Assembly: GCA_002066995.1 (NCBI GenBank) | Contig: MWTC01000012.1 | Coordinates: forward strand, 124,001 to 188,000 | Source: Sphingobacteriales bacterium UTBCD1 | Lineage (GTDB): Bacteria; Bacteroidota; Bacteroidia; Chitinophagales; Chitinophagaceae | Direction of reading: 5' to 3' | DNA length: 64,000 nt | Shown: one piece after another, positions 18,319 to 25,307 of the stretch | Layout of the letters: each line of letters begins with the position of its first letter | How positions within the stretch are numbered: the stretch's first letter is position 1 | Notes under the pieces: generated by a model | Databases searched by the model: none | What the model saw: only the letters and a program-made list of their open reading frames with translations | Told to the model about the DNA's origin: nothing | Translations under genes and position numbers: made by a program

Positions 18319-19017
18319 ATGGAAGTAAAGAAACACAAAATTCTGCTATGCGAAGACGATCCTAATCTTGGAAGCGTATTAAAAAATTACCTGGAGCTGA
18401 ATGATTATGATGTGACGCTGGAAAGGGATGGCCGCCTGGGCCTTGCTGCTTTTCAACGGGAAAAATTCGAACTGTGCCTGCTGGATGTGATGATGCCGAA
18501 TATGGACGGTTTCACCCTGGCAGAAGAGATCCGTGATGTGGACCCGGATATTCCCCTGTTCTTTCTCAGCGCCAAAACGATGAAGGATGATATCATCCAG
18601 GGATATAAACTCGGCGCCGATGATTACATCACCAAGCCTTTTGACAGTGAAGTGCTGCTGCTGAAGATCAAGGCGATCTTAAAACGCAATGAAGAGCTGA
18701 ATAAAGAAAGTGAAAATAAAGAGTTCCAGCTTGCCGGCTATCATTTCAATCCCAAGCTGAGGCAGCTATCACACAATGGTATCACCCAGACTCTGTCGCC
18801 CAAGGAAAGTGAACTGCTGAAACTGCTGGCAGAGCATCTCAATGACCTGCTGCCGAGAGAGCAGGCCTTAAAAAAGATCTGGGGCAGTGATACTTATTTT
18901 AACGGAAGAAGCATGGATGTGTATATTGCCAAACTAAGAAAATACTTAAAGGACGATCCGAAGATCGAGATCGTGAACATTCATGGAAACGGATTCAGGC
19001 TGGTGGTGCAGGAGTGA
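18319..19017 (+). CDS. OmpR/PhoB-family response regulator (RprY-like), orphan
   Basis: A 232-residue regulator. The receiver domain has the acidic pocket CEDDP (residues 11-15), phospho-acceptor Asp56 in LCLLDVMMPNMDG, and the conserved lysine in ADDYITKPFD. A winged-helix DNA-binding domain follows (about 128-232; LSPKESELLKLL, YIAKLRKYLKDDP). No histidine kinase is adjacent, so its partner is elsewhere. Transcription ends in a shared bidirectional terminator at 19038-19066. Confidence 0.94.
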   Translation: MEVKKHKILLCEDDPNLGSVLKNYLELNDYDVTLERDGRLGLAAFQREKFELCLLDVMMPNMDGFTLAEEIRDVDPDIPLFFLSAKTMKDDIIQGYKLGADDYITKPFDSEVLLLKIKAILKRNEELNKESENKEFQLAGYHFNPKLRQLSHNGITQTLSPKESELLKLLAEHLNDLLPREQALKKIWGSDTYFNGRSMDVYIAKLRKYLKDDPKIEIVNIHGNGFRLVVQE

Positions 19018-19037
19018 GATCATGATTTATAAGATTT

Positions 19038-19066
19038 AAAAGGACTGGGGGAATCTCAGTCCTTTT
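19038..19066. terminator. Bidirectional intrinsic terminator
   Basis: AAAAGGACTG (19038-19047) pairs perfectly with CAGTCCTTTT (19057-19066) around a 9-nt loop. Because the stem ends are A-rich and T-rich it can act in both directions, between the convergent response regulator (ends 19017) and the barrel protein (ends 19065). Confidence 0.85.
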
Positions 19067-19793
19067 ATTTTATCCTGTAGCCAATATTGAAGCTGATATT
19101 CCTTAAATATGCTCTCGGCCGGGAATCATCATAGATCCATTTTGAATCATTAGTCAAACCATAATGGTAGCCTATTGAAAAAACCATTCGCCAGATACTT
19201 AATTCTGCATTCAGTAATAAGCTGAAGTTTGTCTTTCTGGTATAAGGTGTTCTGTAATAATTAAAGTTCTGTCCAATATCCTCTATTTCTCCTGAGATTT
19301 TTTCTTTGTTATCCGTTAAAAAACCGAATGTTCCTCCGACAGATAAATCAAGGCAAAGCTTATTTAAACTAATCCTTTTCCCGAAGAATGGTGTTACCGA
19401 GAGCAATTCGATCATAGCCTTTGATTTCCCGGCAAAAGAGAAAGACTGATTGTACGGAGGAATAACATTTTGAACAATTAATGAATCAATATCAGATATT
19501 GTATTAGCTTTCCCGTAATCCACCCCAATACCTGTTATCCATTTATTTTCAATAATTAATTTTGATTTTATTCCTGCCGAATAAGAGAAATCGGGTTTTC
19601 TCCCAAATGGATTGGTATAATAAACAAAAGGAGGGTCTAAAACCCATGGTGAAATCATTGCCTGCCGCGAAACTGAAGACTTGCCGCCAAAGAAAGATAT
19701 TCCGCATCCTGCATTTAAAGAAATTTCAAACTTTTGGCCTGAAGCCTGAAAAACCAGAAAAGAAAAATTTAACAGCAGTAAAATCTTTCTCAT
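19065..19793 (-). CDS. Predicted outer membrane beta-barrel protein, function unknown
   Basis: A 242-residue protein with signal peptide MRKILLLLNFSFLVFQASG. Alternating beta-strand-like segments follow (FEISLNAGCGISFFGGKS, TGIGVDYGKANTI, FSLLLNAELSIWRMVFSIGYHYG), ending in ISFNIGYRIK, typical of small Bacteroidota barrel proteins of the PorT/OmpW-like type. It is co-directional with and 20 bp from the lipoprotein gene upstream, suggesting that both are exported to the outer membrane. No specific family is recognised. Confidence 0.7.
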   Translation of the reverse strand: MRKILLLLNFSFLVFQASGQKFEISLNAGCGISFFGGKSSVSRQAMISPWVLDPPFVYYTNPFGRKPDFSYSAGIKSKLIIENKWITGIGVDYGKANTISDIDSLIVQNVIPPYNQSFSFAGKSKAMIELLSVTPFFGKRISLNKLCLDLSVGGTFGFLTDNKEKISGEIEDIGQNFNYYRTPYTRKTNFSLLLNAELSIWRMVFSIGYHYGLTNDSKWIYDDSRPRAYLRNISFNIGYRIK

Positions 19794-19813
19794 AGCAAGA
19801 TTTTAAAATCTTT

Positions 19814-20173
19814 TTACCGTTTCCTGGCATCAAGAACTTTAATTCCGGGATAGCTTATACCGATATCGAGGCAGGCAAAAAATTCCCCGGCTTTTAATTT
19901 TCTTACTTTGACATATAATTTTTCGGCCACTATATTCACCGAAGCGGGCAGTTCGTCGCATACATAGAAAAGGTCTTTCAGGCCTGTGATGCTACGGATA
20001 CGTAATGAATCTTCCGAAAATGAAAGTACCGGTCTTCTGCAACTCAGATCACTGGTTTGAATCACTTCAGCTTTGAGGTAATATAATTGGAAAGGCCAAA
20101 CACAATCACATTCTTTATTGCCCTTTTTACAAGACAGAAGAAAAACCAAAAGCGCCATTAATAAATATCTCAT
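19814..20173 (-). CDS. Predicted small lipoprotein
   Basis: A 119-residue product with an N-terminal lipobox-like segment (MRYLLMALLVFLLSCKKGNKEC; lipid Cys at 15). The mature part has four further cysteines before residue 50, then a beta-rich sequence. No family is recognised. It lies between ruvB (37 bp upstream) and the barrel protein gene, so it may be cotranscribed with both. The close pairing with the barrel protein suggests a shared envelope function (inference). Confidence 0.6.
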   Translation of the reverse strand: MRYLLMALLVFLLSCKKGNKECDCVWPFQLYYLKAEVIQTSDLSCRRPVLSFSEDSLRIRSITGLKDLFYVCDELPASVNIVAEKLYVKVRKLKAGEFFACLDIGISYPGIKVLDARKR

Positions 20174-20210
20174 ATCTAAAATATGACACTCACTTTCTTA
20201 CCGGCGCTGC

Positions 20211-21245
20211 TTATATATCAAATAAACTTCCTTCTAATCCGGTTGAAGGTTTTTTCCCAAGATGCTCATAAGCTTTAGGAGTAGCTTCCCTTCCTCTGGG
20301 CGTCCTTTTCAAAAATCCTTCCTGTATCAAAAACGGTTCATACACTTCTTCCAGAGTTCCCGGCTCCTCACCCACCGCAGTGGCAATGGTAGTGATGCCC
20401 ACCGGCCCGCCTTTGAACTTTTCAATGATCGTCATCAGGATCTTGTTGTCCATATCATCCAGGCCATATTCATCCACATTCAATGCTTTCAAAGAATGTT
20501 GCGTGATCGCCAGGTCTATCTCACCATCTTTCAGCACCTGTGCAAAATCCCTCACTCTTCTCAAAAGCCCGTTGGCGATACGTGGTGTGCCGCGGCTTCT
20601 TCCCGCAATTTCATTCACGGCTTCTTTTGAAATTTTTGTTCCGAGGATCTTTGCCGAACGGCTTACAATACTCCGCAATGTATCTGCATTATAATATTCC
20701 AGTCTTGACTTAATAGCAAACCTTGAAAGCAAGGGCGCTGTCAGCAATCCGCTTCGGGTGGTGGCACCGATCAGTGTGAAAGGATTCAGGTTGATCTGTA
20801 TGCTTCTTGCATTGGGGCCGCTGTCAATCATGATATCAATGCGGTAATCTTCCATGGCGCTGTACAGATATTCTTCCACCACGGTACTGAGCCGGTGTAT
20901 CTCATCAATGAACAATACATCATTTGACTCCAGGTTGGTGAGTAGTCCGGCCAGGTCGCCGGGCTTTTCGATCACCGGGCCTGATGTCTCTTTTATATTT
21001 ACCCCTAATTCATTGGCAACAATGCGTGACAAAGTTGTCTTGCCCAATCCCGGCGGACCATGAAATAAAATATGATCCAGCGCTTCTCCCCTGAGTTTCG
21101 CCGCCTTGATAAAGATCTTCAGGTTTTCAATGATCTGGGATTGGCCTGCAAAATCTTCGATCTGCCTGGGACGGATATTGTTTTCAAATTCCCTGTCGGT
21201 GGCCGTCAGGTTTTCCTTCTCACTATTTAAGTTTGGATTAGGCAT
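20211..21245 (-). CDS. ruvB: Holliday junction branch migration ATPase RuvB
   Basis: The 344-residue AAA+ motor of the RuvAB branch migration complex. N-terminal [11 protein letters not shown]; Walker A GPPGLGKT (63-70); Walker [12 protein letters not shown] (109-119); the RuvB hallmark [20 protein letters not shown]; the winged-helix end shows [38 protein letters not shown]. The ruvC gene is about 18 kb away in this window and ruvA is not seen. Confidence 0.98.
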   Translation of the reverse strand: MPNPNLNSEKENLTATDREFENNIRPRQIEDFAGQSQIIENLKIFIKAAKLRGEALDHILFHGPPGLGKTTLSRIVANELGVNIKETSGPVIEKPGDLAGLLTNLESNDVLFIDEIHRLSTVVEEYLYSAMEDYRIDIMIDSGPNARSIQINLNPFTLIGATTRSGLLTAPLLSRFAIKSRLEYYNADTLRSIVSRSAKILGTKISKEAVNEIAGRSRGTPRIANGLLRRVRDFAQVLKDGEIDLAITQHSLKALNVDEYGLDDMDNKILMTIIEKFKGGPVGITTIATAVGEEPGTLEEVYEPFLIQEGFLKRTPRGREATPKAYEHLGKKPSTGLEGSLFDI

Positions 21246-21495
21246 GAGCTTTTCAGCTGTTTGATAACAAATTTAATACCTTTATAAAGAATTAAGTTAT
21301 TAAACTTATTGATAAACTCTACTACTCTTTTGTATATTTAAAAAATAAAATTCCGGGTTCTTAAAGCTTATATCACCTTTATTTGTTCCGTTCTTTTGGA
21401 AAATAAAAAAAATCTTGAAATTTTTTTTGATTCATTCTCTCTCAAAATATTTTTTTTAATTTTATTAACTTTACACTCCTTGAAAATACTTTCCT
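21246..21495. other. AT-rich divergent intergenic region
   Basis: This 250-bp stretch separates ruvB from the HTH gene of the peptide cassette. It is much more AT-rich than its surroundings, with long T and A runs around 21421-21460. TAACTTTA at 21466-21473 is one mismatch from the -7 consensus for the HTH gene, but no TTTG sits at the right distance. Confidence 0.45.
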
Positions 21496-21858
21496 ATGTG
21501 GATCGTAAAATACTTTGATAAACTAAAAAGAATGGATGACCTTATTTCTAGAAAGGCAACAGGTAATTCAAATATTTTTAGTGAAAAAATGTCCTTATCA
21601 AGAAGAAGTTTGATGGGTTATTTACAAGCTATAAAATTCTTGGGATTTCCCATTAAATATGATAGACATAGAGAATCTTATTTTTATAAAGAAAATGGAA
21701 AGATAGTTAATAAACTTTTCAGGTCACTGGATAAATCTGAACAAAAAAAGATTAATAAATATTTTTCAGCCGATGATAAAAAAAATTGCGCTTCTGCTTT
21801 ATTGCTAAACAATAATGAAAAAATAAATGAGCATTGCAAAGATCTTTTTATAGAATAA
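21496..21858 (+). CDS. Small helix-turn-helix DNA-binding protein of the peptide cassette
   Basis: A 120-residue protein. The N-terminal 70 residues look like a DeoR/HTH_11-type winged helix (LKRMDDLISRKATGNS, EKMSLSRRSLMGYLQAIKFLGFPIKYDRHRESYFYKE). The remainder is Lys/Asn/Glu-rich and shows no ligand domain. From general knowledge, similar stand-alone HTH proteins occur near small GG-leader peptide genes in Bacteroidota; that link is not proven here. The gene is AT-rich like the following two genes and unlike flanking core genes, consistent with a laterally acquired cassette. It likely regulates the peptide gene that starts 294 bp downstream. Confidence 0.75.
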   Translation: MWIVKYFDKLKRMDDLISRKATGNSNIFSEKMSLSRRSLMGYLQAIKFLGFPIKYDRHRESYFYKENGKIVNKLFRSLDKSEQKKINKYFSADDKKNCASALLLNNNEKINEHCKDLFIE

Positions 21859-22125
21859 ACAAACAAAACGGATTACAATTCTTTTATCATATCCATGAGT
21901 ATGTGTCTAAAAATCACAAAGGAATTAATTTCTAAAACTACAAGTTGCTAATACAGTCCTTTTTTCTTTTTACAAAAGGGTTTTTTCAAAAAAAAAATAT
22001 AAAGTGCAATAATATTACACTAAGGCTATTTAGTTTTACATCTGTTTTATTTTCTGCAGAAATAAAAATAGAGGTAGCCGAAAATCTAAAGAAAAGAGTA
22101 GGTAATTTTAATTTAAACTTTATTT

Positions 22126-22140
22126 CGTTTTAGTAAAACG
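22126..22140. promoter_or_regulatory. Perfect palindrome just upstream of the GG-leader peptide gene
   Basis: CGTTTTA-G-TAAAACG is a perfect dyad with a single central base, ending 12 bp before the ATG at 22153. It could be an operator for the adjacent HTH protein or a leader-RNA hairpin controlling translation start. The rest of the 21859-22152 gap is AT-rich and shows no credible gene. Confidence 0.45.
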
Positions 22141-22152
22141 AATACAATTATT

Positions 22153-22413
22153 ATGAATAAATTTAAATCTCTTGGCAGAATGCTTGGCAAAGGGGAGCAA
22201 AGAACGATTAAAGGAGGTGTTTCTCCCGAAGGGTCCGGAATTATGTATTGCTGTGTACATACTGCAGATTGGAGTCAAAACGAATGCTCAAATGTTAATC
22301 CTTCAGATGCCCAAAGCTATGCTGCTTCGCTTGGAGCTGGATGGAAATGGTGTTGCACAAGCTGTGCCAGTAGCTGGACAGCTGCTACAGGCCTTCCATG
22401 GGTAACTCCATAA
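22153..22413 (+). CDS. Double-glycine leader, six-cysteine secreted peptide precursor (bacteriocin-like)
   Basis: An 86-residue precursor. The leader reads MNKFKSLGRMLGKGEQRTIKGG and ends in Gly21-Gly22, the cleavage pattern of Bacteroidota bacteriocin-like natural product precursors (Leu7, Met10/Leu11 and Ile19 occupy the usual hydrophobic positions). The 64-residue core is rich in Ser, Ala, Gly and Trp. It has six cysteines at 33, 34, 45, 67, 68 and 71, arranged CC...C...CC-x2-C, and five tryptophans (40, 64, 66, 75, 83). A TlpA-type thioredoxin gene follows immediately, which suits disulfide formation or another cysteine-based modification. No peptidase-containing ABC exporter is in the window. 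Activity is unknown. Confidence 0.72.
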   Translation: MNKFKSLGRMLGKGEQRTIKGGVSPEGSGIMYCCVHTADWSQNECSNVNPSDAQSYAASLGAGWKWCCTSCASSWTAATGLPWVTP

Positions 22414-22443
22414 TTACTTAAATGTCAGTTTAATCACAAGTCA

Positions 22444-22464
22444 AGCCGGGATGATATCCCGGCT
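22444..22464 (+). terminator. Hairpin between the peptide gene and the thioredoxin gene
   Basis: AGCCGGGAT (22444-22452) and ATCCCGGCT (22456-22464) form a perfect 9-bp stem with a 3-nt loop, in an otherwise AT-rich region. There is no T-tract, and the next ATG is 10 bp downstream at 22475. It is more likely a partial terminator or an mRNA-stabilising processing hairpin that favours the peptide over the downstream enzyme. Confidence 0.5.
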
Positions 22465-22474
22465 ATTCTAAAAA

Positions 22475-23920
22475 ATGAAAACAATAGGAACCTATATTTA
22501 TGCAATCATCCTTTTCTGTAATTCTGAAAAGCTAAAACAATGCGAGATATCTCCTTCAAATTATTCACAAAAAGTAACTGGAGCTGTATTACAGATCAGT
22601 GAAAAAGTATTGAATGCAAAAAATAACATCAGCATGTTTTACTATCATGATTCCATAGCTGATGGTTTTCCTGTTATTTTGAATGAACATGAGATAATCC
22701 TTCCCATAAATAGTATTACCTTTTTAATTCATGCCGATTCAATGCAAAAACTTTACCCGATAAAGCCAGGTGATACAATTTTAGTTGACATAAATCAATC
22801 CGGGGAATACCTCTTTTCAAGCAAAAACTTCCCGGAAAAAAATGAATTGAATTTTTTTGAAAAAATAGTCGATTTGACCGGCAATTTACATACAGTAATT
22901 CCACGGAGTAAACTATATAATAAAGCCAATTCAATACCGGATTTCGGATTGAAAGAAAAAGAAATTGCAGCTCTTTTCTTCAGAAGGCTAGCTATTATTG
23001 ATTCACTTAGTAGTACTATATCAGATCCGGGATTTATTACTTTAGCTAAAGACTTAGTTCATGATTCCGCCCTTGAAGATTCATTGCTCTTAATTAACAA
23101 TAATCTCGATTTATTAAATAAATTTAATCTAAAAGAAAACAGGATTCTGAATATTGCTAAATCAGCTGATCAATCTAATTTTTATTCTAATTTCTTTCAT
23201 TATAAAACATTAATATCTGTTATTAAATTACTGGCTACTGGCCATATTTATGCAGAAGATCCTTCTCTTTCTGTTTTAAAAAATGAGTACAGAATTTCCG
23301 ACACACTTTTTACTGGACTTAACAGGGATTTTTTATTGTCTTACTTCGTAAAAACATTCCTAACAAGTTTTAATCAACCTCTTCAAAAATACTTTCCTTC
23401 TTTTTTTTCCAATTGTAAAAATGAAAACTTTAAATCTCTTATCTCAAAGAAGAAGCCAATAAAATCCGGATTGAAACTTTCTCCCGGCGAAGAAATCGTT
23501 TTAGGGTATAACTCCGAAAATCATTATAAATTTGATTCCCTGATAGCTGCTCACAGAGGGAATATCATTTACCTGGACTTTTGGGCTTCATGGTGCTATC
23601 CTTGTTTAATTGAGATGCCGTTTTCTAAAGAGTTAGAGGAAAAATACAAAGATAAAAGGGTATCCTTCTTTTATTTTTCCGTTGATGAGTTTTTTGACAA
23701 ATGGCAAAAAGCTTTTATGAGCAAAAAAATGAATTCCAAAAATAGTTTCTTATTTTACAATCCGGCAAAATCACAATTTTTAAAAAAGTATAAGATAAAC
23801 CTGGTCATTCCCAGGTACATGATAATTGATAAAAAAGGGCAAATAAGATACCCCGATGCACCCCGTCCAAGCGACCCTAAAATACAGGCTATCTTTGAAT
23901 CACTACTTACGGAACAATAA
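22475..23920 (+). CDS. TlpA-family thiol-disulfide protein of the peptide cassette
   Basis: A 481-residue protein. It has a short N-terminal hydrophobic segment (TYIYAIILFC), a long central region of about 330 residues with no recognised domain, and a C-terminal TlpA/ResA thioredoxin domain (about 350-478). Its active site is FWASWCYPC, with Cys374 and Cys377, followed by IPRYMIIDKKGQIRYPDAPRPSD, the cis-Pro and strand region typical of TlpA. It should act outside the cytoplasmic membrane. The N-terminal cysteine at about residue 15 is a possible but poor lipobox. The gap to the peptide gene is 61 bp, so the Cys-rich peptide is a natural substrate candidate (inference). Confidence 0.82.
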   Translation: MKTIGTYIYAIILFCNSEKLKQCEISPSNYSQKVTGAVLQISEKVLNAKNNISMFYYHDSIADGFPVILNEHEIILPINSITFLIHADSMQKLYPIKPGDTILVDINQSGEYLFSSKNFPEKNELNFFEKIVDLTGNLHTVIPRSKLYNKANSIPDFGLKEKEIAALFFRRLAIIDSLSSTISDPGFITLAKDLVHDSALEDSLLLINNNLDLLNKFNLKENRILNIAKSADQSNFYSNFFHYKTLISVIKLLATGHIYAEDPSLSVLKNEYRISDTLFTGLNRDFLLSYFVKTFLTSFNQPLQKYFPSFFSNCKNENFKSLISKKKPIKSGLKLSPGEEIVLGYNSENHYKFDSLIAAHRGNIIYLDFWASWCYPCLIEMPFSKELEEKYKDKRVSFFYFSVDEFFDKWQKAFMSKKMNSKNSFLFYNPAKSQFLKKYKINLVIPRYMIIDKKGQIRYPDAPRPSDPKIQAIFESLLTEQ

Positions 23921-24051
23921 AACTTATTATTTATAATAGTCTATTTGAATAAAATTAACGCATGCAGTCATTAAAAAACCTAACCCAGATATTTTCCAGA
24001 ATTATAATACCGGTATCCTGATTGAATCATATTGAACTTATTAAACTGAGA

Positions 24052-24777
24052 CTACTCTATAAGGAAATTTTTTAAATGACGGTTTAAATTCAGTATCCAA
24101 TCCGGATCCGGGCAATTATCCAGGTACTTTTCTCTTTCCGAATATTTGCATACTCCGGGATAATCTCCTTCCTTTCCTTCAAGGTCAATAATGATCTGAA
24201 AATGTAAATGCGGCGGCCAGTGGCCGTTCTCTGCAGGAATGCCGAATTCGGCAAACACATCTCCTTTCCCGATCCGTTCACCGCCGTAGAGATTTTTTAT
24301 TGAGTTCAGGCCAAGATGCCCGTATAAAGTATAAAAAGAAAGATCATCCAGCCTGTGCGATAAAATGATGGTGGCCCCATAATCACCAAAGCGGTCATTG
24401 AATGCAAAACTGTGAACGATGCCGCTTAACGGAGCCATCACGGCAGTGTGGGGCTTTCCCCAGATATCAATACCAAGATGCAATCTTCTCGGTTCTTCGC
24501 CTGCTTTTTCTGCATCAAATATTTTACTTACACTGTACAGTTTCCTGAGTTCTGCATATCCGCCTATGCCATACCTGGCTCCTGCCTTTTCTAATTTTCC
24601 GTTTATGTACCGGATGAAGCGGTCGGTGTCTTTCAGCATTTCTTCATTGATTTCATTATTGGCAGAAGTAAAATCAAGAAGGCAGGCCTTGTCTTTGGCA
24701 GCATTGAAAGGCACTACAGGATGAAATTCTTCCCGGTGCTTCTTCAATATTGATATAAGTTGTTCCGGTCTACTCAT
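24052..24777 (-). CDS. M23-family (LytM-type) metallopeptidase
   Basis: A 241-residue peptidase from the ATG at 24777 (MSRPEQLISILKKH). An upstream in-frame TTG at 24816 lies in repeat sequence and is less likely. The LytM zinc site is complete: His100 and Asp104 in HLGIDIWG, and the HxH pair His190/His192 in PPHLHFQ, with the catalytic-site His154 in LYGHLG. No signal peptide is seen, unusual for a peptidoglycan hydrolase, so its location is unclear. The first 25 codons are repeated as a fragment 305 bp upstream. Confidence 0.88.
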   Translation of the reverse strand: MSRPEQLISILKKHREEFHPVVPFNAAKDKACLLDFTSANNEINEEMLKDTDRFIRYINGKLEKAGARYGIGGYAELRKLYSVSKIFDAEKAGEEPRRLHLGIDIWGKPHTAVMAPLSGIVHSFAFNDRFGDYGATIILSHRLDDLSFYTLYGHLGLNSIKNLYGGERIGKGDVFAEFGIPAENGHWPPHLHFQIIIDLEGKEGDYPGVCKYSEREKYLDNCPDPDWILNLNRHLKNFLIE

Positions 24778-25002
24778 AATAAAATGAGGCTGCCTCAAAA
24801 AAGTGTTTAACCGCAAAGAGCGCCAAGTCTTCGCAAAGTACGCAAAGGAATACTATTAGAAACCACTTCTTCGCATTCACAGTGTATTTTCTTCGCTGAA
24901 CAGTTTATTAGTTTTTGAAACAAGCTCTTAACAGTAACGAACAGCTCTTCTTTTTTTATTTCAATTATATAATGATTTTCTGCGCCGCCCTGTCTATCTG
25001 CG
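24698..25002. repeat. 305-bp tandem duplication, copy A
   Basis: Holds the 5' end of the M23 gene, an intergenic stretch with the phrase CGCAAAGAGCGCCAAGTC near 24812, and a decayed copy of the last codons of the tricorn protease gene (24955-25002). It matches copy B with a constant offset of 305 bp: GCATTGAAAG occurs at 24701 and 25006, and ATCTGCG ends at 25002 and 25307. There are scattered substitutions but no net indel, so the duplication is not recent. Confidence 0.88.
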
Positions 25003-25082
25003 ACAGCATTGAAAGATACTACAGGATGAAATTCTTCCCGGTGCTTCTTCAATATTGATATAAGTTGTTCCGGTCTACTCAT
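24955..25082 (-). pseudogene. Gene-end remnants at the duplication junction
   Basis: Reading the minus strand, 25082 down to about 25009 encodes MSRPEQLISILKKHREEF, nearly identical to the M23 N-terminus. It then runs into the decayed tricorn 3' end (25002-24955), where in the tricorn frame QIDRAAQKII is followed by an early stop. The 104-residue open frame across the junction is a chimera made by duplication, not a gene. Confidence 0.75.
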
Positions 25083-25307
25083 AATAAAATGAGGCTGCCT
25101 CAAAAAAGTGTTTAACCGCAAAGAGGGCCAAGTCTTCGCAAAGTACGCAAAGGGATACTATCAGAAAGCACGTCTTTGAATTCTCAACGTATTTTCTTCG
25201 CTGAACAGTTTATTAGTTTTTGAAATAAGTTCTCAACAGCAACGAACATCTCTTCCTTTTTTATTTCAACTGTTTCATGATTTCCTGCACCGCCCTGTCT
25301 ATCTGCG
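25003..25307. repeat. 305-bp tandem duplication, copy B
   Basis: The second unit contains a non-functional copy of the M23 gene start (ATG equivalent at 25082), the same intergenic stretch, and the genuine 3' end of the tricorn protease gene (25261-25307). The 483 bp between the two genes are almost entirely explained by this duplication; no further gene is seen. Confidence 0.88.

Noticed and set aside
21945..22133. 62-codon open frame between the HTH and GG-peptide genes
   Set aside because: Phe/Lys/Asn-rich AT-driven frame with no leader motif or domain; ends before the palindrome.
22172..22405. Second frame overlapping the GG-leader peptide
   Set aside because: Starts inside the peptide gene in another frame; the main frame has the GG leader and conserved cysteines, this one has neither.
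22475..22540. Lipobox at the start of the TlpA protein
   Set aside because: The residue before the cysteine is Phe, unlike the Gly/Ala/Ser required; recorded only as possible.
24807..25121. 104-codon open frame on the minus strand starting like the M23 peptidase
   Set aside because: It is a chimera created by the 305-bp duplication: M23 start copy joined to a decayed tricorn 3' end and repeat DNA.
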